Position numbers and translations under genes: made by a program. A stretch of DNA of 64,000 nucleotides from positions 3,844,001 to 3,908,000 of the forward strand of contig OZ244969.1 in NCBI GenBank assembly GCA_965222725.1. The letters run 5' to 3'. How positions within the stretch are numbered: position 1 is the stretch's first letter; each line of letters opens with the position of its first letter. This document shows, piece after piece, positions 1 through 7,375 of the stretch. Source of the DNA: GCA-2748575 sp965222725 (lineage in GTDB: Bacteria; Pseudomonadota; Gammaproteobacteria; Pseudomonadales; Ketobacteraceae). The notes under the pieces were generated by a model, which was not told the origin of the DNA, did no database searches, and worked only from the letters and a program-made list of their open reading frames with translations.

Positions 1-83
1 GCGTTCGCCTGGCCGGCACAAGGGATTAAGAGTGCAACCAGCACTGACGAAACCTGTCGGTGGATTGAGTTGAAGCTCACCAT
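1..83 (-). CDS. Start of a secreted protein, cut by the window edge
   Basis: An ATG at 83 opens a reading frame that runs off the left edge after 27 codons. The peptide starts MVSFNSIHRQVSSV, continues with a hydrophobic run (VLVALLIP) and then CAGQAN, which is a typical secretion signal. Cleavage is likely after the CAGQA segment. The mature part lies outside the window, so the function cannot be read. It is on the same strand as the small secreted protein at 174-635 and 90 bases downstream of it, so the two may form an operon. Genes in this position next to small Cys-containing secreted proteins are often metal-efflux outer-membrane components, but that is only a guess. Confidence 0.5.
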   Translation of the reverse strand, partial: MVSFNSIHRQVSSVLVALLIPCAGQAN

Positions 84-118
84 AGGAATAGATCCGTAGC
101 AGTAACCAAAGATAGCGA

Positions 119-142
119 TCAGTCAGGTCTAAATCTGACTGA
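119..142. other. 8-bp inverted repeat between the first two genes
   Basis: TCAGTCAG (119-126) and CTGACTGA (135-142) pair perfectly around an 8-base loop. There is no T-run on either side, so this is not a normal intrinsic terminator. It could be an operator or an mRNA hairpin upstream of the truncated gene at 83. Confidence 0.3.
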
Positions 143-173
143 CATGTAACGATTCAGCTATGGGGAGTGTTGC

Positions 174-635
174 TTAACAACGACTGATGTCGTGAAGCGC
201 GGTGGGGGTAATGCCTTGTGAGATGTAAACGGCGGTGTCAATGAACTGCATTCCCAGACGGGGCGGTGAAAAGGAGTTCATGTCTACCAATAACAGCAGT
301 CGGTCTGCAAAAACGGGTGTGTTATCGGCAACCACCTGAATCAGTTGTTTGCTGTCAGCCCAGTCGTCTGCCTGGCAAAGGGACGGATCTGGTAAAGTGT
401 CGCAGTGGGGGCAGGGTTTTTGAGTTTCAGGCACTGGTGCCCGCTTAACGGAATCCCCTGTGTTTGCCATGGCTTCAATGCAATGACCGGAAGTGTCCGA
501 ACCTTCAGAGGGGGTTAGATCAAACGCCATGGCACAGGGCTGCAAAGCCAGCAGCATCCATACGCTGACAAACACTGACAGCATGGATCTGGCATAGGCC
601 AATTGGTTTTTGCGAATTAATCTGAGCAATGGCAT
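174..635 (-). CDS. Small secreted protein with CPHC motif, unknown function
   Basis: A 153-residue protein with a basic N-terminus, a hydrophobic stretch (about residues 18-36, ending in CAMAF) and hence a predicted export signal. The mature part carries a CPHC motif at about residues 75-78 and further cysteines (a CIEA segment, a LCQAD segment and a C-terminal Cys), a pattern seen in small periplasmic proteins next to copper or other metal efflux genes. I do not recognise a named family with certainty. It is divergent from msrA with only 60 bases between them. The ribosome site is weak, and Met18 is an alternative start that would still leave a signal peptide. Metal or thiol chemistry is an inference from the CxxC motif alone. 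Confidence 0.6.
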   Translation of the reverse strand: MPLLRLIRKNQLAYARSMLSVFVSVWMLLALQPCAMAFDLTPSEGSDTSGHCIEAMANTGDSVKRAPVPETQKPCPHCDTLPDPSLCQADDWADSKQLIQVVADNTPVFADRLLLLVDMNSFSPPRLGMQFIDTAVYISQGITPTALHDISRC

Positions 636-695
636 ATTGTTATCTTAGCGCTATTACTACACCCGGGCAATCTGCAAACCTGATGGAGGTTAGCT

Positions 696-1343
696 GTGGA
701 CTGGTTCAATCAAAGACTCGCCAGAAAGCTGAAAGTTCCTGAATCCAGTGAAGCCATACCCGGCCGGAGTGAGCCCCTGTCCATCTCCGGCGAGCATAGG
801 GTACTGGGAACATCCATGAAACCGCCGTTCCCCAAGGGGTACCAGGTACTGTATCTGGGCATGGGCTGTTTCTGGGGAGCGGAACGCAAGTTCTGGAATC
901 TGGAAGGGGTTTACACCACAGCAGTGGGTTATGGCGGCGGCTATACGGAAAACCCCACTTATGAAGAGGTTTGTTCAGGCATGACCGGGCACACGGAACT
1001 GGTTCTGGTGGTGTATGATCCGGACAAAGTCAGCCTTAAATCGGTGCTGAAAACCTTCTGGGAATCTCATGACCCTACTCAGGGTATGCGCCAGGGTAAT
1101 GATGTGGGCACCCAGTACCGTTCTTTTATCGGCTATACCGACGCTGCGCAACTGCCGGACATTGAATCCACCCGTGACGGGTTTCAGCAATCCCTGAAGT
1201 CGGCCGGACTGGGCGAAATCTCTACCGAGATTGCCGATAACCCGGCCTTCTACTATGCCGAAGAATACCATCAGCAGTATCTGGACAAGAATCCCGGTGG
1301 TTATTGCGGCCTGGGCGGCACGGGTGTTTCCTGCCCAGCATAA
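696..1343 (+). CDS. msrA: Peptide methionine-S-sulfoxide reductase MsrA
   Basis: Reduces methionine-S-sulfoxide in proteins and free methionine, using thioredoxin as electron donor. The catalytic GCFWGAE motif is at residues 57-63 with Cys58 as the nucleophile. Recycling cysteines sit in the C-terminal tail at Cys204 and Cys213 (GGYCGLGGTGVSC), the usual three-cysteine arrangement. At 215 residues it is of the long MsrA type, with an N-terminal extension of about 45 residues before the core. Start is GTG at 696, preceded by a good GGAGG site. It appears monocistronic and no MsrB domain is fused. The N-terminus has no signal peptide, so a cytoplasmic enzyme is expected. Confidence 0.95.
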   Translation: MDWFNQRLARKLKVPESSEAIPGRSEPLSISGEHRVLGTSMKPPFPKGYQVLYLGMGCFWGAERKFWNLEGVYTTAVGYGGGYTENPTYEEVCSGMTGHTELVLVVYDPDKVSLKSVLKTFWESHDPTQGMRQGNDVGTQYRSFIGYTDAAQLPDIESTRDGFQQSLKSAGLGEISTEIADNPAFYYAEEYHQQYLDKNPGGYCGLGGTGVSCPA

Positions 1344-1404
1344 AAGGGCTTTGTTTTTTGTGCAGCAGACGCTCTTCATTAAATTGACATAGAACCGTCA
1401 TAGA

Positions 1405-2481
1405 GTGGCCTACATCATTGAATCAATTGCGTTAACGCATAAAGGTTCCGATCGATTGCGTTCAGATAAAGTATTGAAAGGCCTGCCGGAGCTGTATCAG
1501 CTGGATCGGTGGGCCGAGGCAGAGTCAGATATTTACCGGGCCCGGGTGCTGACTGAAATTGACTGTCGAAACGAACAGCTACCCATATACAGCTTTGAAC
1601 TGGGCAGCAGGGATCCCCGGCAGCCTACGGTGGTTTTTCTGGGCGGCGTGCATGGCGTGGAACGTATAGGCACACAGGTATTGCTGTCGTACATGCATAC
1701 GCTGTTTCAGCAATTGCAATGGGACGATACCCTGAATGCCATGCTGGAAAACCTGCGTGTGGTTTTTATTCCCCTGGTTAACCCTGGTGGTATGTTGCTA
1801 AAAAGACGTGCCAATCCCCGGGGCGTAGATCTGATGCGCAATGCACCACTGGATGCAGAAGGCAAAGTATCCTTTATGCTGGGTGGACACCGGGTGTCGC
1901 GAAAGCTGCCCTGGTACCGGGGCAGAAAATCCGTGGAAATGGAAGCTGAATCCAGCGCTATTCGCCGGGAAATTGCTGCTATTACGGAACAGGCGGAGTT
2001 TCTGATTACACTGGATTGCCATTCAGGTTTCGGGCGTATCGACCGCATCTGGTTTCCCTTTGCCTATACGCCAGACCCGTTTGATAACATCGGCGAAATG
2101 TTTGCCCTGCGTTTGCTGTTTCGCAGAACGCATCCCAATTTTTCCTTTTATCGAATAGAGCCCCAGTCACATCAATATACTACCCATGGGGATTTGTGGG
2201 ATTATCTCTATCTGTCTACCCGTGGCCGTCGTAAAGGCACTTTTCTGCCGCTGACACTGGAAATGGGTTCCTGGATGTGGGTGAAGAAAAACCCCAAACA
2301 GATCTTTGGTGCCCTGGGCATGTTTAATCCTATGATGCCTCATCGTCAGGAGCGGGTACTGAGACGGCACCAGACTTTTTTTGAGTTTCTGTTAAGAGCG
2401 GCAAGGGCAAACCGGGAATGGCTGCCCCCCGCTGAAGAAAAGCGCGACTGGATGCATCGCGCCATTGAATACTGGTACTGA
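1405..2481 (+). CDS. M14-family zinc carboxypeptidase-like protein
   Basis: A 358-residue putative zinc peptidase of the M14 (carboxypeptidase A-like) superfamily. The metal ligands can be read as His83 and Glu86 in GGVHGVERIG and His206 in DCHSGFG, with Glu286 in TLEMGSW as the candidate catalytic glutamate. An NPGG segment at 126-129 and arginine-rich RRANPRG at 134-140 also fit the fold. There is no signal peptide, so it should act in the cytoplasm on small peptides or amide conjugates; the substrate cannot be told from sequence. GTG start at 1405 with only a poor ribosome site. It follows msrA by about 60 bases on the same strand and is convergent with the olsA-like gene, 11 bases away. 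Confidence 0.8.
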   Translation: MAYIIESIALTHKGSDRLRSDKVLKGLPELYQLDRWAEAESDIYRARVLTEIDCRNEQLPIYSFELGSRDPRQPTVVFLGGVHGVERIGTQVLLSYMHTLFQQLQWDDTLNAMLENLRVVFIPLVNPGGMLLKRRANPRGVDLMRNAPLDAEGKVSFMLGGHRVSRKLPWYRGRKSVEMEAESSAIRREIAAITEQAEFLITLDCHSGFGRIDRIWFPFAYTPDPFDNIGEMFALRLLFRRTHPNFSFYRIEPQSHQYTTHGDLWDYLYLSTRGRRKGTFLPLTLEMGSWMWVKKNPKQIFGALGMFNPMMPHRQERVLRRHQTFFEFLLRAARANREWLPPAEEKRDWMHRAIEYWY

Positions 2482-2492
2482 TCCGAACCGGC

Positions 2493-3281
2493 TCAGGCCG
2501 AAACGATAGCCGGTTGTTCCTGTGGCGATCCCAGTTTGATTTTGCGACTTCTTAGTTCCACTTTGCGACGCATTTCCTTTTCCAGTAATTGCACCTCTTC
2601 CCGCAGGTTGTCGGTACTGATTTTTCTGGCCGGGAGAAATTCCACCCGGGCGCGGATATGACTAAAGCGCAGTAGATGCCACAGGTGTTCGGCAAACTCG
2701 TCATCATCAATGAATGCCACCGGGTTGATGGGCTCGCCGTTAATTTCATAATTGATCACCACGGGGCAAAACAGGGTATCGGCATATTCGTTTACCCGGA
2801 AAAGCCTGTGATGAAAGCGTTTGACGCTGGAGCCGTCCGTGGTTGTGCCTTCCGGGAAGAACAGCACGGAATGACCGGCATTGATACGATCCGCGATATC
2901 GGTTTTAACCCGATTGGCATCACCGGAGCCACGTTGTATAAACAGAGTGCCGGTGCTGTCCGCCAGCTTGCCGATTAAAGGCCAGTTTCTGACTTCCGCT
3001 TTGGAAAGAAAGCTAATTTCCCGCAGGCTGCCGATCAGGGGAATATCCAGCCAGGAAACGTGGTTACTGACGAAAATAAGGCCTTTGTCTTTACTGGCTC
3101 TGGGAGTCTGGCCATAGACTTCGGTTTCTACCGACATTAACCGCAGAATACGGCCCAGCCACCAGCGCTTGGTAGCTTTAACCCGGGGTGATAAAGGGTT
3201 CCAGAGGGCGCCGGTAAACACCAGCAAAGCCAGCCCCAACAGAAGGTGAAACACAATGAACAGCGTTTTTATAATCCGCAT
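2493..3281 (-). CDS. olsA: 1-acyl-glycerol-3-phosphate-type acyltransferase, likely OlsA (lyso-ornithine lipid acyltransferase)
   Basis: A 262-residue PlsC-family acyltransferase. Visible are an N-terminal membrane segment (about 8-27), motif I NHVSWLD at 73-79 (the catalytic His74 and Asp79) and motif III FPEGT at 142-146. The C-terminus is short and basic. The gene starts 13 bases after the olsB-like gene, with a GAGG ribosome site. In known ornithine-lipid systems OlsB makes lyso-ornithine lipid and a PlsC-like OlsA adds the second, ester-linked acyl chain, so OlsA is the best reading. A housekeeping PlsC making phosphatidic acid is the alternative. It should act at the inner face of the inner membrane. 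Confidence 0.82.
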   Translation of the reverse strand: MRIIKTLFIVFHLLLGLALLVFTGALWNPLSPRVKATKRWWLGRILRLMSVETEVYGQTPRASKDKGLIFVSNHVSWLDIPLIGSLREISFLSKAEVRNWPLIGKLADSTGTLFIQRGSGDANRVKTDIADRINAGHSVLFFPEGTTTDGSSVKRFHHRLFRVNEYADTLFCPVVINYEINGEPINPVAFIDDDEFAEHLWHLLRFSHIRARVEFLPARKISTDNLREEVQLLEKEMRRKVELRSRKIKLGSPQEQPAIVSA

Positions 3282-3294
3282 GGTTCTGGCCTCT

Positions 3295-4074
3295 TTAGCT
3301 GGCTTTCAAAAATCGCTTGGCGTAACGGTTTGCCACCTGGTCCAGGTTCAATACCACAAACACATCGGCCACATTGAATTCCGGATCCCAGCAGGCTTCG
3401 CCGCAGATTTGCGCGCCCATTTTCATGTAGGCTTTTAACAACGGTGGCAGCTGGTTTTTGGATTCGCAGGGTTGGGCATGTGTTTCCAGTGGCAGCTTTG
3501 GCGTTACCCGCATTTCTGAGTCACTCAGGTAGCGTGAGCGCAGGTCCGGCATGATAGACGCAAAGGCCGTACCGCCGTCCGCCAGGGAAATGCTGGCGCA
3601 GCCAAACAGGTAGCGGTAGTTGTGTTCTGTCATGAATCGGGCAATGCGGGACCAGAGCACCGCAATGGTTGCACCGTTGCGGTAATCCGGGTGGATACAG
3701 GTGCGCCCGATCTCCATGATACGGCCGTCTATTTTAAGAATTTTGTTAATATCAAACTCATGGGCGGAGTAGAACCCACCGAGAACTTCTGCCTGTTCCC
3801 GGGTCATGATGCGGGTGTAACCCACCGGTTCCATTGTCTGGCCATCGCGAACCACCAGATGCAGGCAGGCGTCGTCGATTTCGTCGGCATCTACCGGGTG
3901 TCCGTTCCAGTAAGTGCTGGTGGGCAGCTTCACATTGTATTCTTCACAGAACACGTCATAGCGCAGCTTCTGAATCTCTCTGATTTCGTCGTGATGAGTG
4001 GCGAATTCTGCAAACAGTCGTGGGCGGGAGGATTGGATAGGGGTTGGGCGAGTGACCGTTTTTTCTTGAAGCAT
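3295..4074 (-). CDS. olsB: L-ornithine N(alpha)-acyltransferase OlsB
   Basis: A GNAT-fold acyltransferase that transfers a 3-hydroxyacyl chain from ACP to the alpha-amino group of ornithine, the first step of phosphorus-free ornithine lipids. Diagnostic stretches are LRYDVFCEE near the N-terminus, GFYSAHEFD in the middle, and EIGRTCIHPDYR followed by YLFGCASI, all typical of OlsB and the related hemolysin-like acyltransferases. I chose ATG at 4074 (protein MLQEKTVTR, 259 residues) because ACGGAG lies six bases upstream. The longer frame from 4089 adds five residues and has a poorer site. It forms an operon with olsA downstream. Ornithine lipids are often made under phosphate limitation, but I see no clear Pho box. 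A PEP-CTERM-associated acyltransferase is a remote alternative. Confidence 0.85.
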   Translation of the reverse strand: MLQEKTVTRPTPIQSSRPRLFAEFATHHDEIREIQKLRYDVFCEEYNVKLPTSTYWNGHPVDADEIDDACLHLVVRDGQTMEPVGYTRIMTREQAEVLGGFYSAHEFDINKILKIDGRIMEIGRTCIHPDYRNGATIAVLWSRIARFMTEHNYRYLFGCASISLADGGTAFASIMPDLRSRYLSDSEMRVTPKLPLETHAQPCESKNQLPPLLKAYMKMGAQICGEACWDPEFNVADVFVVLNLDQVANRYAKRFLKAS

Positions 4075-4330
4075 GTGAGACTCCGTCATTGCTATTGCTC
4101 ACGGTTCAAGCTAAAGCCGCCGGGTTGCAGTTAGGTGACGGAAAAATGAAGGTTCAAAGAAAAGACATCAAAGTGCCATGTAGAGGCGTAAAAACTGACG
4201 AATGACTGCAACCGAAATGTCACAAAGTGATTTTGATTGGTGGGATTTGCCTGTTGCTGATAGTTTGAAATTAGTTTAGTCGTTGTAAATGAAAGCGCTA
4301 TGAAGAATAGTGGCGCGACATATTCTTTTA

Positions 4331-4360
4331 CGAAAAAAGCGAGGGCAGGGCGCCCTCACT
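4331..4360 (-). terminator. Intrinsic terminator of the chalcone-isomerase-like gene
   Basis: On the minus strand GAGGGC, a 5-base loop and GCCCTC (4341-4357) are followed by GC and a run of six T. It lies 20 bases after the stop codon of the gene at 4377-4934. Confidence 0.85.
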
Positions 4361-4376
4361 TTAATTCGCGCCGGAA

Positions 4377-4934
4377 TCAGCCGCCAAGCATGCCTTGTTT
4401 CAGGCTTTTCTGGGCCGGCTTGTCGCTCAGCCAGATACCAAACAGGGCCTTTTTGAATTCCAGGCCGGAGATGGTTTTGGCCAGCTTGTCATTCTTGAAG
4501 ATCTTTACGCCTTCCTCCGGTACATAAACCATTTCGAAGGTGTCGCCTTTCTTGATTTCTTCCTCGAAGGTTGACAGAAAATCATCAATCTTCGCCTGCA
4601 GTGGCGCAGTGTTGCCACCGGTGGCATTTTCAAAGCCTTCGATGGTGGCATTGGTCATTTTCTCGCTGGTGATCATATCCGAGATAATGTTGAGGCGCAG
4701 CGCCATCATTTCATCATCAGAAATAATCATATCGGCATCCTGCTGCTTCTGCTTCAGGTAAAGGCTGCCGACGTACAGATCGAAAAAGAATTTTTCACGG
4801 ATGCCGGCACCGTTAAGCGCCAGTTCGTTATTCTCTACCGAAATCTTTTCCGGTAAATCGACACCACCCACTTCCGCGGCACTGGCTGCGGCTGATAAAG
4901 CTAACGTTGCAATAAATAAAGATAATTTCCTCAT
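4377..4934 (-). CDS. Chalcone-isomerase-like periplasmic protein
   Basis: A 185-residue exported protein of the bacterial chalcone isomerase-like family (CHI fold, PF16036-type). The signal peptide spans about residues 1-19 (ending SAAASA). The mature part carries the family pattern LNGAGIREKFFFDLYVGSLY, an acidic middle, and the C-terminal segment FKKALFGIWLSDKPA. Bacterial members lack flavonoid isomerase activity as far as is known; fatty-acid binding is the role usually proposed for the fold, so a periplasmic lipid-binding role is plausible but unproven. It has its own terminator and a 640-base gap upstream, so it is probably monocistronic. Confidence 0.85.
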   Translation of the reverse strand: MRKLSLFIATLALSAAASAAEVGGVDLPEKISVENNELALNGAGIREKFFFDLYVGSLYLKQKQQDADMIISDDEMMALRLNIISDMITSEKMTNATIEGFENATGGNTAPLQAKIDDFLSTFEEEIKKGDTFEMVYVPEEGVKIFKNDKLAKTISGLEFKKALFGIWLSDKPAQKSLKQGMLGG

Positions 4935-5574
4935 ACTAAACCCCTTTAATGTGGAAATTGAGCCAGTGGTTTACGCTATGAAATGCGCAAACCGTCCCTT
5001 GGCTGACAGATAAAGGCCGGAAGTTGTAAAATCCGACCGCTCTTATGATACCCAAATTCTCGCCCTGATCCGCAGCAAAAACCTTCATCTGAGAACTGTT
5101 TCCGTCAATTTTCAGGCAATATGCAGCGTATACAGAAGACAGGTCATCCAAGTGATTGTTTGAGCGAATATTGTTCGATTTGTGTGGAAAAGTCTGTAGC
5201 TGAAAGGTGTTGGCTTGGTAACGCAGTGTATCCTTGGTCCGTCAGCGGTACTGAAGGGGCTGTTCCGGCTCACCGGTCAGCTTGCCGCAGGTTCACTGTG
5301 CCGGGGGCAATTGTCTGATATTTCAGTGGTTTGCTGCCGGGTCAGGACCCGCGTCATTGGCCCGAAATACCCTTTATACGGCGGGGTTTGCCTATTGACC
5401 TGCATGTAATAAAACGGCAAGATACCGGGCTCTTTATAGGTGGGGCGGTTGTGCCGCCCGCAAATCAGGGTGCTTCAGGGATATCTAAGGTCACTGGCGG
5501 TTACCACAACCCACGGTCGCCACATGCCCCATTCGCACCATAAATACACTACGTAATAGAAAGCCGAGGATTCC
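4935..5574. other. 640-base intergenic region between the CHI-like gene and etfB
   Basis: No convincing gene. Short frames here (for example 4936-5151 minus) lack family features and good start sites. The right half must hold the etfBA promoter and leader. A GC-rich inverted repeat, GGGCGG (5443-5448) and CCGCCC (5454-5459) with a 5-base loop, lies 115 bases before etfB and has no T-run. I could not assign a sigma-70 box with confidence. The etfB ribosome site is GAGGA just upstream of its ATG. Confidence 0.5.
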
Positions 5575-6324
5575 ATGAAGGTTCTTGTTGCTGTCAAGCG
5601 AGTAATTGACTACAACGTCAAAGTACGTGTAAAGGCCGACAATTCCGATGTTGATCTGGCCAACGTCAAGATGGCGATGAACCCTTTCTGTGAAATCGCT
5701 GTTGAAGAAGCGGTTCGTCTGAAAGAGAAGGGTGTTGCTAACGAAATTATCGCCGTATCTATCGGCCCTAAAGAAGCTCAAGAGCAAATCCGTACTGCGC
5801 TGGCACTGGGTGCTGACCGCGGTATCCTGGTAGAAACTCAGGACAAGGTTGAACCTCTGGGTGTTGCCAAGCTGCTGAAAGCCATCGTTGATGAAGAAAA
5901 GCCTGACCTGATCATTCTGGGTAAGCAGGCAATTGACGGTGACAACAACCAGACTGGCCAGATGCTGGCCGCACTGATCGGCGCCGGTCAGGGCACATTT
6001 GCTTCTGAAGTGAATGTAGAAGAAGGCAAAGTAAAAGTTACCCGTGAAATCGACGGCGGTCTGCAAACTGTAGAACTGACCCTGCCTGCGGTTGTTACTT
6101 CGGACCTGCGTCTGAACGAACCTCGCTATGCTTCCCTGCCTAACATCATGAAAGCCAAGAAGAAGCCTCTCGATGCCAAAACACCTGGCGACCTGGGCGT
6201 TGACGTTGCTGCCCGCACCGAGCTGTTGAAAGTTGAGCCACCTGCCGAGCGTCAAGCTGGCGTGAAAGTAGAGTCTGTTGCTGAGCTGGTTGATAAACTG
6301 AAAAACGAAGCGAAGGTACTGTAA
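5575..6324 (+). CDS. etfB: Electron transfer flavoprotein beta subunit
   Basis: Beta subunit (249 residues) of the FAD- and AMP-containing ETF that takes electrons from acyl-CoA dehydrogenases and passes them to ETF-quinone oxidoreductase. The N-terminus MKVLVAVKRVIDYNVKVRV and MNPFCEIAVEEAVRLKEKG (about 43-61) are hallmarks of EtfB, and the nucleotide-binding segment GKQAIDGDNNQTGQ lies at about residues 119-132. The stop codon is directly followed by the etfA start, a translationally coupled pair. The window encodes three acyl-CoA dehydrogenases that would be natural donors (liuA and the pair at 50449-52773). Codon use is strongly biased, as expected for a highly expressed gene. Confidence 0.97.
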   Translation: MKVLVAVKRVIDYNVKVRVKADNSDVDLANVKMAMNPFCEIAVEEAVRLKEKGVANEIIAVSIGPKEAQEQIRTALALGADRGILVETQDKVEPLGVAKLLKAIVDEEKPDLIILGKQAIDGDNNQTGQMLAALIGAGQGTFASEVNVEEGKVKVTREIDGGLQTVELTLPAVVTSDLRLNEPRYASLPNIMKAKKKPLDAKTPGDLGVDVAARTELLKVEPPAERQAGVKVESVAELVDKLKNEAKVL

Positions 6325-7254
6325 ATGAGCATCTTAGTATACGCCGAACACGACAATGCAAATTTAAATGGTGCCACTCTTAACACTGTAGCTGCGGCTC
6401 AGGCTATCGGTGGTGATATCACTGTACTGGTTGCCGGCTCAGGCTGTGGCGCCGTAGGCGAAGCAGCAGCCAAAGTAGCTGGTGTTTCCAAAGTGCTGGT
6501 AGCGGATAACGATGCTTATGCCCACCAGCTGGCCGAGAACATCGGTGATCTGGTGGCTGAAGTTGCTGCCGATTACGATTATGTTCTGGCACCTGCCACT
6601 ACTACTGGTAAAAACTTCCTGCCACGTGTTGCTGCCAAACTGGACGTTCAGATGATTTCTGACATTTCCGGTGTGGAAAGCGGCGACACTTTCCAGCGTC
6701 CTATTTATGCCGGTAACGCCATTGCTACCGTCAAATCCAGCGACGCGAAAAAAGTCATCACTGTGCGTACTACCTCTTTTGACGCTGTTGCTGCCGAAGG
6801 CGGTTCTGCTTCTGTGGAGTCTGTGGACGCTGCCAAAGATGCAGGCGTTTCCTCCTTCGTGGGCGAAGAGCTTGCCAAGTCTGACCGTCCTGACCTGACT
6901 GCTGCCAGCATCGTTATTTCCGGTGGCCGCGGTATGCAGAACGGCGACAACTTTGAAATGCTCTACAAAGTGGCTGACAAGCTGGGTGCTGCTGTTGGTG
7001 CGTCCCGCGCCGCGGTTGACGCCGGCTTCGTGCCCAACGACATGCAGGTTGGTCAAACCGGTAAAATCGTTGCTCCCAGCCTGTACGTTGCGGTGGGCAT
7101 CTCCGGTGCCATCCAGCATCTGGCGGGCATGAAAGACAGTAAAGTGATTGTTGCTATCAACAAAGACGAAGAAGCACCTATCTTCCAGGTGGCTGATTAC
7201 GGTCTGGTGGCTGATCTGTTTGAAGCGGTTCCCGAGCTGGAATCAGCGCTGTAA
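6325..7254 (+). CDS. etfA: Electron transfer flavoprotein alpha subunit
   Basis: Alpha subunit (309 residues), which holds the redox-active FAD. The N-terminus MSILVYAEHDNANLNGATL is typical, and the C-terminal FAD domain shows SGGRGMQ, GQTGKIVAPSLYVAVGISG, AIQHLAGM and the INKDEEAPIFQVADYGLV signature. ATG follows the etfB stop codon without a gap. An intrinsic terminator closes the unit 27 bases downstream. The ETF-quinone oxidoreductase is not in this window. Confidence 0.97.
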   Translation: MSILVYAEHDNANLNGATLNTVAAAQAIGGDITVLVAGSGCGAVGEAAAKVAGVSKVLVADNDAYAHQLAENIGDLVAEVAADYDYVLAPATTTGKNFLPRVAAKLDVQMISDISGVESGDTFQRPIYAGNAIATVKSSDAKKVITVRTTSFDAVAAEGGSASVESVDAAKDAGVSSFVGEELAKSDRPDLTAASIVISGGRGMQNGDNFEMLYKVADKLGAAVGASRAAVDAGFVPNDMQVGQTGKIVAPSLYVAVGISGAIQHLAGMKDSKVIVAINKDEEAPIFQVADYGLVADLFEAVPELESAL

Positions 7255-7280
7255 GCGCGGCTTCAAAGCCTGTTAGGAAA

Positions 7281-7307
7281 AAACCCGGCCTCGACCGGGT
7301 TTTTTTC
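7281..7307 (+). terminator. Terminator of etfBA
   Basis: AAACCCGG (7281-7288), a CCTCGA loop, then CCGGGTTT merging into a run of seven T. Strong rho-independent terminator directly after etfA. Confidence 0.93.
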
Positions 7308-7375
7308 TGACCAAAAAAAGATAATATAGTGCTATTGGAAAGGTACTAATAATAATAAGGAATAAATCCCGCTGT

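Noticed and set aside
4936..5151. 71-residue minus-strand frame upstream of the CHI-like gene
   Set aside because: No signal peptide, no recognisable pattern and no ribosome site; ends exactly at the CHI-like gene's own leader.
5491..7119. Long minus-strand frames opposite etfB (5491-6255) and etfA (6439-7119)
   Set aside because: They are shadows created by the strong codon bias of etfBA; the peptides have no family features and no usable ribosome sites.
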